Below are positions 50,601-57,657 of a stretch of DNA of 64,000 nucleotides, piece after piece. The notes under the pieces were generated by a model, which saw only the letters and a list, made by a program, of their open reading frames with translations, made no database searches and was not told the DNA's origin. The DNA comes from Hutsoniella sourekii ATCC 700629. Its GTDB lineage: Bacteria; Bacillota; Bacilli; Lactobacillales; Aerococcaceae. The number at the start of each line of letters is the position of its first letter. Within the stretch, counting starts at the first letter, position 1. The stretch is taken from NCBI RefSeq assembly GCF_000518205.1, contig NZ_JADD01000009.1:1-64000 (forward strand), given 5' to 3'. Position numbers and translations under genes: made by a program.

Positions 50601-51095
50601 ACCGCTAACGGCCTTAATAATAATGGGTAAGCCATGTTCTTCAGCAAAGGCCTTGACTTCATCAACGCTGGCCACTGAACCATCACTACCAGGAACTACC
50701 CGTATACCGGCATCAATAGCCGTTTGACGAGCCCGGGTCTTGTTACCAAACATCTGTAAGTGTCTGATTTCTGGCCCGATAAAGATAATCCCTTCTTCTT
50801 GACAGCGACGAGCAAAGGTCTCGTTCTCACTCAAGAAGCCGTACCCGGGGTGAATAGCGTCAACGTTCTTCTCCTTGGCCAAAGAGATAATGCCTTCAAT
50901 ATCTAAGTAGGCCGCTACGGGTTCTAACTCTTCTCCAATCAAGTAGGACTCATCAGCCTTCCGGCGGTGCAGGGCCCCGACATCTTCCTTGGAATAGATA
51001 GCAACTGTCTCTAAGGATAATTCCTTACAAGCCCGGATAATCCGTGTGGCAATCTCCCCCCGGTTAGCTATTAGTACTTTCTTAATTTGATTCAT
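47601..51095 (-). CDS. pyc: Pyruvate carboxylase
   Basis: The 1164-residue length is typical. Domains: biotin carboxylase (about 1-450; KVLIANRGEIATRIIRACKE, SGGGGKGMRIV glycine loop, VEVNPRVQVEHTITELITG of the conserved ENPR type), carboxyltransferase (about 535-810; LTDTTLRDAHQSVLTTRLRT with metal-binding Asp, RASNAVGYTNYPDN, LHSHDTSGNSLLTYSRAIDAG metal His-x-His), tetramerisation region, and the biotin carrier (about 1085-1164; MVTEAMKMESAVQAP with the biotinylated Lys). It makes oxaloacetate from pyruvate and bicarbonate, feeding aspartate synthesis in an organism likely to have an incomplete TCA cycle. Confidence 0.96.
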   Translation of the reverse strand: MNQIKKVLIANRGEIATRIIRACKELSLETVAIYSKEDVGALHRRKADESYLIGEELEPVAAYLDIEGIISLAKEKNVDAIHPGYGFLSENETFARRCQEEGIIFIGPEIRHLQMFGNKTRARQTAIDAGIRVVPGSDGSVASVDEVKAFAEEHGLPIIIKAVSGGGGKGMRIVRDLEEIDEAYQRAQSEAMTSFGDPSLYVERYIDHPKHIEVQILGDQHGQVVHLYERDCSIQRRHQKVVEVAPSFGLSDDVRLALCQEALQLMQHVGYVNAGTVEFLVSGDEFFFIEVNPRVQVEHTITELITGYDIVKTQILIADGQRLDSEAIGMKSQEMISTRGYAIQCRVTTEDPQNNFAPDSGKIIGYNSPGGFGIRLDAGDAYGGAIVSPYYDSLLVKLSTSAMTKKETIEKMIRALSEISIVGVKTNIRFLLNILRHPTFIEGDYDTTFIDSNQELFDFIPPRNRGTKLLKYIANVTINGFPGIEKGDKPKFATRKVPQIKTQAPRLHRESFNAIGQRFEAHQEEDRTFKEILDQEGPEAVVRAIQEEPMALLTDTTLRDAHQSVLTTRLRTTDMLQVAPFMNETLRDYFSLEVWGGATFDVAYNFLKEGAWDRLTRLRQAIPDIPFQMLLRASNAVGYTNYPDNVVKSFIETSASQGIDVFRIFDSLNWLESLKLPIEVALETGKMVEGTMCYTGDILNPERSKVYTLDYYVNLAKEIQALGVHTLAIKDMSGLLKPEAAYQLVSALKEEIQIPIHLHSHDTSGNSLLTYSRAIDAGADIVDTANAALSGQNSQVDANALFYARQGRDRNVKTNLEANDALQEYWSVTRSYYAPFESDIKNAWTKNYLYEMPGGQYSNLKMQAEAVGLGDRYDEVTDMYHRVNLLFGDIVKVTPSSKIVGDMALFMVQNDLDEESVIEKGAQLDFPQSVISFFRGDIGQPAGGMSKELQAVVLKGEPTYTSRPGERLEAYDFQANDQILADRLYKQIDQTSRLSYAIYPKVYMDFLDFIDEFGQVTNVETPTFFYGMNLNEKIVVDLEPGKSLLIELTSIGPVKENGLRNVYFNLNGMPETVEVQDLSADTHLAIKPKADKANPKHIACQMPGSVYKVEVSVGDSVEQGQVLMVTEAMKMESAVQAPQAGVIKAIHVDVKDQIEAGDLLIEFE

Positions 51096-51122
51096 CTTTG
51101 TAATTCCACCTTCCTATCTATC

Positions 51123-51758
51123 CTAGCGCCAAAGATTGACCCGGTCAGCCTGTGCAGCTTCTTGGCTTTTGCGTAGTAAGTTCTCATACGAATTATTAGG
51201 TGGGTAAACATACCGCACCTCTGCCAATCCCTGACGAACCAGGGCTTCATTAATCATCAGATCATCACTATAAACATAAGCCAACAAGCGCTGGTACTTA
51301 TCTGTAGCCGGTCCTCGATCTAATTCCAGATAGATCTGATTAGCCGATTCCAGTAATTCGCGGTTACGCTCCTTGGCCACTAGCCCTAATTGCTTGCGTT
51401 TACTCGTTCCCGTCCGCAATTCGGGCGTATCAATGATTAAATAACGCACATCCACAATGTACCCAGCTAAGTCCACTTGAATGGTATCACCATCCTTGAC
51501 TCGTTCGAGTTCAACTGGCAAGCGCATATGTCTCGGTAACACTTCATAATTGCTGCCATTAAAGTCATAGGAAACCTGACTCCATTCATCCTGGGTAACA
51601 ATATCGCCTTGATAATCAGTTTCCAACCATTCAGGAGCAAATATGGCAATGAGAACAACAATTATTATCGTGATCAACCAATCTCGCCAGGTTCTTGGCC
51701 TCAGTGATGATTGACTTCTTTTATTTCTAATAACTATCGTCCCCAATCTAAGACCCAA
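51123..51758 (-). CDS. Membrane-anchored thermonuclease (SNase-like)
   Basis: The protein has up to 211 residues. The assigned start (TTG) has no clear ribosome site, so the true start may be some codons later, but it must precede the membrane helix WRDWLITIIIVVLIAIFAP (about 24-42). The extracellular SNase domain follows (about 78-211): ELERVKDGDTIQVDLAG, DVRYLIIDTPELRTG with the catalytic Arg, Asp and Glu, GLVAKERNRELLESANQIYL, DKYQRLLAYVYSDDLMINEAL with the second Arg, and GLAEVRYVYPPNNSYENL. It probably degrades nucleic acids at the cell surface. Confidence 0.82.
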   Translation of the reverse strand: MGLRLGTIVIRNKRSQSSLRPRTWRDWLITIIIVVLIAIFAPEWLETDYQGDIVTQDEWSQVSYDFNGSNYEVLPRHMRLPVELERVKDGDTIQVDLAGYIVDVRYLIIDTPELRTGTSKRKQLGLVAKERNRELLESANQIYLELDRGPATDKYQRLLAYVYSDDLMINEALVRQGLAEVRYVYPPNNSYENLLRKSQEAAQADRVNLWR

Positions 51759-51831
51759 ATGAGAGGCCTATTAGCGTAAATTATAGCATATTAATTCAAT
51801 TTTAGGGATAATAAAGTTGCTTTATTCTTAT

Positions 51832-52284
51832 TTATTTCTCATCTTTGGGAAGATTTTGATAGTCCACTCGGGTTCCTAGGTTTTCCAACCAAGCAATGCG
51901 TCTCAGATCCTCTTGATTTAAGCTGACATCTTCATTGATGACTTGTACTTGACCACTTCCTTCGTAATTAGCAATTACCAACCGTTTAATTGCTACACCC
52001 GTTCGCGCGAGCAAGAAGAGATCATCTAGATCCTTGAAGATCACCAGACCCTTCTGGTTGGATTTCAACCTAGCTAACTGATCATGGGCTTCTTCCAATG
52101 AATAACATCGAAGAATACGATCGCCCCCTAAATTCATTTCAATGAGTCCTTGTCTTAAATTATCTTGCGCTAATTGGTCATTAATGATGACGACAATCTC
52201 TGAATTAGCTTCTTGACACCACAATTGACCGACCTGACCGTGCGTAAAATAACGGTCGATTAATGCAATTTCTAGTTGTACCAC
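51832..52284 (-). CDS. Orphan mannose-family PTS EIIB protein
   Basis: The 150-residue protein has the mannose/fructose/sorbose EIIB fold: IALIDRYFTHGQVGQLWCQE at the N-terminus with the phosphohistidine (His in THGQV) and IVVIINDQLAQDNLRQGLIEM. The familiar RIDDRLIHGQV is changed to ALIDRYFTHGQV, but the His is kept. EIIC, EIID and EIIA genes are absent nearby. It lies divergent from an AraC-type regulator, which hints that it may act as a phosphorylation-dependent regulatory partner rather than in transport. That role is inference. Confidence 0.75.
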   Translation of the reverse strand: MVQLEIALIDRYFTHGQVGQLWCQEANSEIVVIINDQLAQDNLRQGLIEMNLGGDRILRCYSLEEAHDQLARLKSNQKGLVIFKDLDDLFLLARTGVAIKRLVIANYEGSGQVQVINEDVSLNQEDLRRIAWLENLGTRVDYQNLPKDEK

Positions 52285-52443
52285 TAGTCCAACCCTTTCT
52301 CTATCAATCTACCTTATAGTGTAGGATAAGCCCGCCTCTGAATCAATTCAATTTTAGCAAAAATACTCGCATCCTGATCAAAATATGATAAACTAGGTCT
52401 AAGTAAAAAAGATAAAATAAATTTTAAAAGGAGGTAGCATTCA

Positions 52444-53592
52444 TTGATTCGTTCGATAAAAGAATTAATAAATGTTAGTCCAGCTATTGATATTGACCAT
52501 TCTGTTGTTAATAAAGACTCAAAAACTGGCCTGGTCCCTTTAAAAAACAATTTCACCAAAACCTTATTCCTATTTAACGTCCCTGTTCGCTTGGCTCCTC
52601 AACAAGGCTTGGCTGCACTAGTCGTTGCCTCAAGCCTTGATCCATTGGTAACTGAAGTCTATTTATTGGACCGACAAATCCGCCTCCAGGCCAATACTCC
52701 CTTCAACATGTTAAGTATGACGGGTCAGGACAGTATCTACCTATTAGCAGACAAGGCTAAACAACCGCGCCTGATCAAGCTAGATCAAACGATCTCCCTT
52801 GAACCAGCCACGGAATCCTTACAAGTCCAAGCAATCTATGATTTCCGCTCGACCTTAACCTTAAGTAAACATGAAGAAATTTTATACACCAGTAATTATT
52901 ACCAAGTCTTGATTGCTAGTGACGGTGCCCTTGAAGTCCATGAAGGTCACAAGAAGCATCTAGTCAACCGAAATGACTGCTATATTTTAGCCCCCTACTC
53001 CAAGGCAAGCATTCAACCTTCTAATCGAGCGAGTGTTCGCTATCTGTCAATCTGCTTGAACTTTAACCAAGCGATCCAGGAATTAGTTGGCCGAGTTCAC
53101 TCCTTAAATAACGCGGAACTCAAGGCACTGGTTAAAGCTCAAGAATTAGCCCAGCAAGAAAATCCGCGGATGGAATGGCTGAAGTTCTATTGCCAGTATC
53201 TCTTCCTGTCTCTAGCTTCAGGTGGAGAAGCCACTGTTAAATCAGACACAACCATCATGCAAGCCAACCATGACCATGAATTATTAGAAGAAATGATTGC
53301 TTATATTCAGGATAATATCGAAACTAAACACGAAGTTAGCGATTTAGTGGAGCATTTTGACCTGTCGCGGTCAACCATCCAAGGGCTCTTTAATCATTAC
53401 TTGGGTCAAAGTCCCAAGGACTATATTAACGATGTCCGAATGGAGAAAAGCAAACAACTGATCCGAAACTCACAGATGAACTTATCACAAATTTCTGAAA
53501 AACTAGGTTTTGGTTCCATTCAATACTTCTCCAGAGCCTTCAAGAAAAAATATAAGATCACCCCGTCCCATTATGCTAAGACCGTCCATTAA
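52444..53592 (+). CDS. AraC-family transcriptional regulator
   Basis: It starts at TTG eight nt after AAAAGGAGGT; no ATG nearby has a ribosome site. The 382-residue protein has an N-terminal and middle region of unclear fold, including a cupin-like stretch (about 190-240: GALEVHEGHKKHLVNRNDCY and ILAPYSKASIQPSNRASVRY). The C-terminal AraC/XylS double HTH (about 283-380) has FDLSRSTIQGLFNHYLGQSP, DYINDVRMEKSKQLIR, NLSQISEKLGFGSIQYFSRA and FKKKYKITPSHY. It is divergent from the orphan EIIB gene with about 160 bp between, a usual arrangement for a regulator and target. Confidence 0.85.
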   Translation: MIRSIKELINVSPAIDIDHSVVNKDSKTGLVPLKNNFTKTLFLFNVPVRLAPQQGLAALVVASSLDPLVTEVYLLDRQIRLQANTPFNMLSMTGQDSIYLLADKAKQPRLIKLDQTISLEPATESLQVQAIYDFRSTLTLSKHEEILYTSNYYQVLIASDGALEVHEGHKKHLVNRNDCYILAPYSKASIQPSNRASVRYLSICLNFNQAIQELVGRVHSLNNAELKALVKAQELAQQENPRMEWLKFYCQYLFLSLASGGEATVKSDTTIMQANHDHELLEEMIAYIQDNIETKHEVSDLVEHFDLSRSTIQGLFNHYLGQSPKDYINDVRMEKSKQLIRNSQMNLSQISEKLGFGSIQYFSRAFKKKYKITPSHYAKTVH

Positions 53593-53619
53593 TCGAGCTA
53601 ATGTAAAATAATCCAAATA

Positions 53620-53734
53620 ATTCCCTCAGCAGTAGTCACTTGATACTAGACTCTGTTGCTTTAGCAACTTAGAGCCTCAGTAGGCAAGGCGCTAGACGTG
53701 CATCCGCACTCTAGTCCACTACAGCTGAGGGAAT
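53620..53734. ncRNA. Branched RNA-like fold, copy 2 (also a possible terminator)
   Basis: ATTCCCTCAGC pairs with GCTGAGGGAAT as outer stem, extended by GTAG with CTAC. Inside are a hairpin CTCT...TTGCTTTAGCAA...AGAG (53651-53674) and CTAGA-GTGC/GCAC-TCTAG (53692-53714), again a multi-branch junction. Compared with copy 1, the flanks AGTrGTC and GTCCACyAC are kept while the stems differ yet still pair. A run of seven T follows within 8 nt on the plus strand, so it may also end the AraC transcript. Confidence 0.5.
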
Positions 53735-53792
53735 ATTAGATTTTTTTGGCTTTATATTTTGTTGATTCAACAATTAGCTCAGGTAATAGCTC

Positions 53793-54512
53793 TTAATAAT
53801 TGGCATTATGAATAACCTCGGTGACGTCGTCATCATCTTCCAAGGCGTCAACCAGCTGTTCCAACTTCTCGCTAGCTTCTGGGCTAATATCAATAGTAAT
53901 ATTTGGAATCATGGTCAATTCTGCCCGCGCTAAGGTGAAATCTTTCTCTAATTGGTCTCTAACGCTAGCAAGGTCAGTGGGTTCAGTGTAGATTTCAAAG
54001 ACTTCCTCTTCGACATTCATATCTTCAGCCCCTGCTTCCAATACGGCCATTAACATTTCATCTTCATCTACTTCAAGACCTTCTCGTTCGATGACAATAT
54101 AACCTTTGCGATCAAATTGGAAAGAAACGGATCCCGTCTCACCCATGTTACCATGGTTCTTGCCAAAGGTCGAACGAACATTGGCACTGGTCCGGTTATG
54201 GTTGTCTGTTAAGCCGTAAACAATGATTCCAACACCTTCTGGGCCATAGCCTTCATAGACAACCTCATCAAAGTCATCGCCAACATTCGGATCGGTGGCT
54301 TTCTTGATGGCACGGTTGATATTGTCTTTAGGCATATTTTCAGCCCGTGCTTTGTCTAATACCATCCGTAAGGCTGGATTCATTTCAGGGTCTTCCCCTT
54401 GTTTAGCTGCCACATAAATTTCTCGTGACAATTTTTGGAAGATTTTTCCTCGCTTGGCATCTTGGGCTCCCTTGCGTTGCTTAATATTGTTCCATTTAGA
54501 ATGTCCTGCCAT
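53793..54512 (-). CDS. yebC: YebC/PmpR-family protein
   Basis: The ATG after GGAGTGAAGAT gives 239 residues, the family size. The sequence starts MAGHSKWNNIKQRKGAQDAK (hallmark), followed by RGKIFQKLSREIYVAAKQGE, NMPKDNINRAIKKATDPNVG, and EVVYEGYGPEGVGIIVYGLT. YebC_II-type proteins have been reported to aid translation of polyproline stretches, besides older reports as transcription regulators. It follows the trp ABC ATPase in the same direction with its own ribosome site. Confidence 0.95.
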   Translation of the reverse strand: MAGHSKWNNIKQRKGAQDAKRGKIFQKLSREIYVAAKQGEDPEMNPALRMVLDKARAENMPKDNINRAIKKATDPNVGDDFDEVVYEGYGPEGVGIIVYGLTDNHNRTSANVRSTFGKNHGNMGETGSVSFQFDRKGYIVIEREGLEVDEDEMLMAVLEAGAEDMNVEEEVFEIYTEPTDLASVRDQLEKDFTLARAELTMIPNITIDISPEASEKLEQLVDALEDDDDVTEVIHNANY

Positions 54513-54619
54513 ATCTTCACTCCTATAACTTATAAAGTATTGTAACATGACTAGTATAGCAGATTGGCTAGCCCTTGACAAACCGCTTGATGGCAAAGTT
54601 TCAATCACTTAAATCTAGT

Positions 54620-55390
54620 TTATAGAACCAGGGATTCTAATTCCTCATAGAGCTCACCAGCTGATAGTTTTTGAATTTGATCTTTCTGGTAGATCTTTTG
54701 GATACTTCCCTGATGCATCAAGAGAATCCGGTCACTGTAAGTGAGGGCATCTTGTAGATGGTGGGTAATCATCAAGGTTGTCAAACCTTGCGATTGGATC
54801 ATTTCTTGAGTCATCTCCATGACCTGGCGGGCAGTTCTTGGATCTAGAGCCGCTGTATGTTCATCCAAGAGTAGGAGCTTGGGGCGCTTCAAGGTGGCCA
54901 TCACTAGGGATACCGTCTGTCTTTGGCCACCTGATAAATATTCGATGGGAACATCCAAGCGTTTCTCTAAGTCCAAGCGGAAGCCAGCTAGGTAGTCATG
55001 CATGGCTTGATAATTATCGTTGGTTAGAGACCGGCCAAATCGCCGAGCTTCGCCCCGTTTTTGGGCCAGCATTAAGTTCTCAAATACCGTCATCCGTGGA
55101 GCCGTTCCCATAGAAGGATTTTGGAAGACGCGACCAATGAATTCAGCTGTCTGGACCTGGTTGAGTCCATCGACGCGAATGCCGTCCAAGTAGATTTCAC
55201 CTTGGTCGATGGGAATCTGCCCACTCAAGCAATTAAATAAGGTCGACTTGCCAGCACCATTGGTTCCAATCACAGAAACCACTTCTCCTTGACCCAAGGT
55301 AAGATTAACATCACTTAGACCGCGAATCGTCTCCCCCGTCTTGGATTGGAAAGCCTTGGAAACTTGGCGCATTTCAACTTGTTCTTGCAT
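54620..55390 (-). CDS. trpZ: ABC transporter ATPase (probable tryptophan uptake)
   Basis: The 256-residue ATPase has VVSVIGTNGAGKSTLFNCLSG (Walker A), FQNPSMGTAPRMTVFENLML (Q-loop), YLSGGQRQTVSLVMATL (signature), PKLLLLDEHTAALDPRTA (Walker B) and LMITHHLQDALTYSDR (switch His). It belongs to the group paired with PF02653-type permeases and PF04392-type binding proteins. It is the third gene of the operon, 2 nt after the permease. The symbol follows streptococcal TrpXYZ; the leader peptide supports tryptophan as substrate. Confidence 0.8.
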   Translation of the reverse strand: MQEQVEMRQVSKAFQSKTGETIRGLSDVNLTLGQGEVVSVIGTNGAGKSTLFNCLSGQIPIDQGEIYLDGIRVDGLNQVQTAEFIGRVFQNPSMGTAPRMTVFENLMLAQKRGEARRFGRSLTNDNYQAMHDYLAGFRLDLEKRLDVPIEYLSGGQRQTVSLVMATLKRPKLLLLDEHTAALDPRTARQVMEMTQEMIQSQGLTTLMITHHLQDALTYSDRILLMHQGSIQKIYQKDQIQKLSAGELYEELESLVL

Positions 55391-55392
55391 TC

Positions 55393-56286
55393 TTAGGCTC
55401 CTTTCTTGTGACTAGATTGCCCTTGAGTCAACTTACGCTTAACAGTTGGAAAGGCTAAGAAGACGGCTAAGACTAAAGCTGATACCAGTCTAAAGTCATT
55501 CGGATTAAAGCCTAAGCGCAAGACAAAGACCAGAATCAGGCGATAAATAATCGCTCCAAAGACAATGGACACTAGGCGTAAGGACAAAGTTAATTGCTTG
55601 CGGAAGAGGACTTCCCCGATAACAATTGAAGACATAGCAACAACGACCGTTCCGCTTCCCATGGAGATATCTGAGAAACCGTTATCTTGGGCGACCAAGG
55701 CCCCACTTAAGGCAATTAGACCATTAGCTAACATCAAGGCGATTCGCTTCATTTGATTGGCCGGAATACCTAGTGACCGAGCCATAACTTCATTATCACC
55801 GGTCGCAATAATAGATTGACCGAGATCCGTTTTAAAGAAGTAATTAAGAGTTAGAATAATCACTAAAACAACCAGCCCACCCAATAAATATTGACGCAAC
55901 AAGGCAGAGTCCAATTGATTGGCCAGTTGGTCATAGACCGTCTCAAACCCTCTCAAACTCAAGTTTGGCCGTCCCATAATTCTCAAGTTGATCGAATAGA
56001 GTCCGGTTAATGAGATAATCGAACTTAAAAGGCCCGGTATCTCGAAGAAAGTAGTCAGGAAGCCAGTAATCCAACCGGCAAACATCCCGGCAAAAATAGC
56101 AAGAAAAGTTGCTAGAAACGGATTCATTCCTGTCGTAATTAGATAAACGCCACTGGCTGCCCCCATGGTAAAGGAAGCTTCACTGGTCAAATCGGCAAAG
56201 TTCAAAATACGAAAACTGATGTAAAGGCCGATTCCCATCACACTCCAGAGAACCCCCTGGCCGATTGCACTTAAATATACTTGCAT
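55393..56286 (-). CDS. trpY: ABC transporter permease (probable tryptophan uptake)
   Basis: The 297-residue branched-chain/ribose-type permease (PF02653 family) has about eight to nine helices, SAIGQGVLWSVMGIGLYISF at the N-terminus, ADLTSEASFTMGAASGVYLI, GFLTTFFEIPGLLSSIISLTGLYSINLRIMG (split), and the EAA-like GDNEVMARSLGIPANQMKRIAL conserved loop. It is the middle gene of the operon; 52 nt separate it from the binding protein. The substrate is inferred from the leader peptide and from the gene order known for tryptophan uptake in streptococci. Confidence 0.8.
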   Translation of the reverse strand: MQVYLSAIGQGVLWSVMGIGLYISFRILNFADLTSEASFTMGAASGVYLITTGMNPFLATFLAIFAGMFAGWITGFLTTFFEIPGLLSSIISLTGLYSINLRIMGRPNLSLRGFETVYDQLANQLDSALLRQYLLGGLVVLVIILTLNYFFKTDLGQSIIATGDNEVMARSLGIPANQMKRIALMLANGLIALSGALVAQDNGFSDISMGSGTVVVAMSSIVIGEVLFRKQLTLSLRLVSIVFGAIIYRLILVFVLRLGFNPNDFRLVSALVLAVFLAFPTVKRKLTQGQSSHKKGA

Positions 56287-56338
56287 AATCTACTCCTAAC
56301 TAAACAACCAGGCCCCAAAGGGACCTGGCAGTCATCTT

Positions 56339-57337
56339 TTATTCCTTGGCAGCAGGTCGTGATTGGTCTAAGATTTCTTTTGGAATTTCAAGCTTGAGTC
56401 GGTCTGCAGTATCTTGGTTCAAGACCGTCTCCAACTTATCGATAAAGGCAACGGGGGTTTGGCTAATGTCTTGTCCAGAATCTACCAGTTGTTTTAAGAA
56501 TTTGGCAGCTTGAAGGCCAATTTCCTTCTGGCTCATTGCTTCCCCGGCAAGGGCGCCTTGAGCAACCATTGGTTCCACTGAAGTGAAGACTGGAATACCT
56601 TGCTTATCTGTCGCATCCAATAAAGATTCAAAGGCTGAAGCAATCGTATTATCTGATCCGACAAAGATAGCATCCACTTGACTGGCTAAGTTTTCGGCCA
56701 CCATTTGCATATCCAAGGCACTAGAGATCCCTTCGAGTTGAACTTCAAGTCCTAAGGATTCAGCCGCTTGCTTGGCTTCATTCATCTCAGCTTCTGAATT
56801 GTCTTCACTAGTTGTATAGATTAATCCTACCTTCTTAGCATCGGGTAAGATTTCTTGAAGTAGCTTGAATTGAACATCGTGAGGAATCTTATCTGAGATA
56901 CCTGAAATATTACCACCCGGTTGATCAAGGGATTCCACTAGGTTAACTGATTCTGGATCAGTAATACCAGCCATAATGATCGGAATCTCCTTGGTTTCAT
57001 TTTGTAAGGCTTGGGCAACTGGTGTCGTGATCGCGAAGATGTAATCCGGTTCACTGGAGACTACTTGTTGTGCAATAGTCGAGAGAAGGTTCATATCTCC
57101 TTCAGCATTTTGGTAGTCAATCTCTAGGTTCTCACCTACTTGGTAACCCTCGGCTGCAAGCCCTTCTTCAATTCCTTGGTGAATTAGATCCAGGGATGGA
57201 TGAGAGACCAGCTGAATGATTGCGACCTTCAAAGACTCCTTGGCTTCATTGGCTTTGGCAGTGCTTGGTAGAAGTGAGCTGGTTAAGACTAGGGCGACTA
57301 GGGCTAAGACAGTTAAGACTTGCTTGAATTTTTTCAT
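56339..57337 (-). CDS. trpX: ABC substrate-binding protein (probable tryptophan uptake)
   Basis: The 332-residue protein has an N-terminal signal (MKKFKQVLTVLALVALVLTS, ending near PSTAKA) with no clear lipobox Cys. The PF04392-type binding fold runs through the remainder: LKVAIIQLVSHPSLDLIHQG, DYIFAITTPVAQALQNETKE, KVGLIYTTSEDNSEAEMNEA, and IPVFTSVEPMVAQGALAGEA. Without a lipobox, retention at the surface probably depends on the uncleaved signal. It is the first gene after the tryptophan leader and attenuator. Confidence 0.8.
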   Translation of the reverse strand: MKKFKQVLTVLALVALVLTSSLLPSTAKANEAKESLKVAIIQLVSHPSLDLIHQGIEEGLAAEGYQVGENLEIDYQNAEGDMNLLSTIAQQVVSSEPDYIFAITTPVAQALQNETKEIPIIMAGITDPESVNLVESLDQPGGNISGISDKIPHDVQFKLLQEILPDAKKVGLIYTTSEDNSEAEMNEAKQAAESLGLEVQLEGISSALDMQMVAENLASQVDAIFVGSDNTIASAFESLLDATDKQGIPVFTSVEPMVAQGALAGEAMSQKEIGLQAAKFLKQLVDSGQDISQTPVAFIDKLETVLNQDTADRLKLEIPKEILDQSRPAAKE

Positions 57338-57365
57338 GGGTATTCCTTCTTTCTAATTAGATACA

Positions 57366-57406
57366 TCAAAAAAGCTAGTGCATGATTATCTTCCATGCAC
57401 TAGCTT
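57366..57406 (-). terminator. Attenuator terminator before the trp transporter
   Basis: AAGCTAGTGCATG/CATGCACTAGCTT perfect 13-bp stem, minus-strand TTTTTTG tail. It lies between the leader peptide and trpX, about 30 nt before the gene, and would stop transcripts unless an alternative structure forms. Stems between the two (GATACA/TGTATC and CCACGTAG/CTATGTGG) are candidates. Confidence 0.8.
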
Positions 57407-57525
57407 AGATAAACTACCACATAGGAGATAATCTCTACGTGGTAAACTGGATGGGTCGCCACATAGATACAACTTCAGTCCATTCAAACTGGGCTGTATC
57501 CATAGAACATGTCCAAGTCTACAAC

Positions 57526-57582
57526 CTATCTATGCCAGCTTTGCCAGTTAGCGATGCGGTTTAGAACGATTTCTTGATACAT
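57526..57582 (-). CDS. Tryptophan leader peptide (18 residues, two Trp codons)
   Basis: The ORF MYQEIVLNRIANWQSWHR follows a ribosome site AAAGGGG and ends with TAG. Two Trp codons (TGG) lie 9 bases apart near the end. Behind it come alternative hairpins and a terminator, the classic attenuation layout: scarce Trp-tRNA stalls ribosomes at the Trp codons and allows read-through into the transporter genes. It is too short to have been found by length-based gene calls. The mechanism is inferred from this layout. Confidence 0.75.
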   Translation of the reverse strand: MYQEIVLNRIANWQSWHR

Positions 57583-57613
57583 GTTTTGGACCCCTTTCTT
57601 TCTTAGTGAATCC

Positions 57614-57642
57614 ATCTTAACTAATTGCCATCAAATTGTCAA
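57614..57642 (-). promoter_or_regulatory. Promoter of the trp transporter operon
   Basis: On the minus strand TTGACA (57637-57642), 17-nt spacer, TAAGAT (57614-57619). The leader peptide starts about 32 nt after the -10. It lies just before the end of the serine dehydratase gene, in the same direction. Confidence 0.7.
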
Positions 57643-57657
57643 GCAACTCATTGTATT

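Noticed and set aside
57366..57642. T-box riboswitch before the trp transporter
   Set aside because: No GGTGGNACCNCG-type T-box core is present; the leader peptide with Trp codons explains the layout better.
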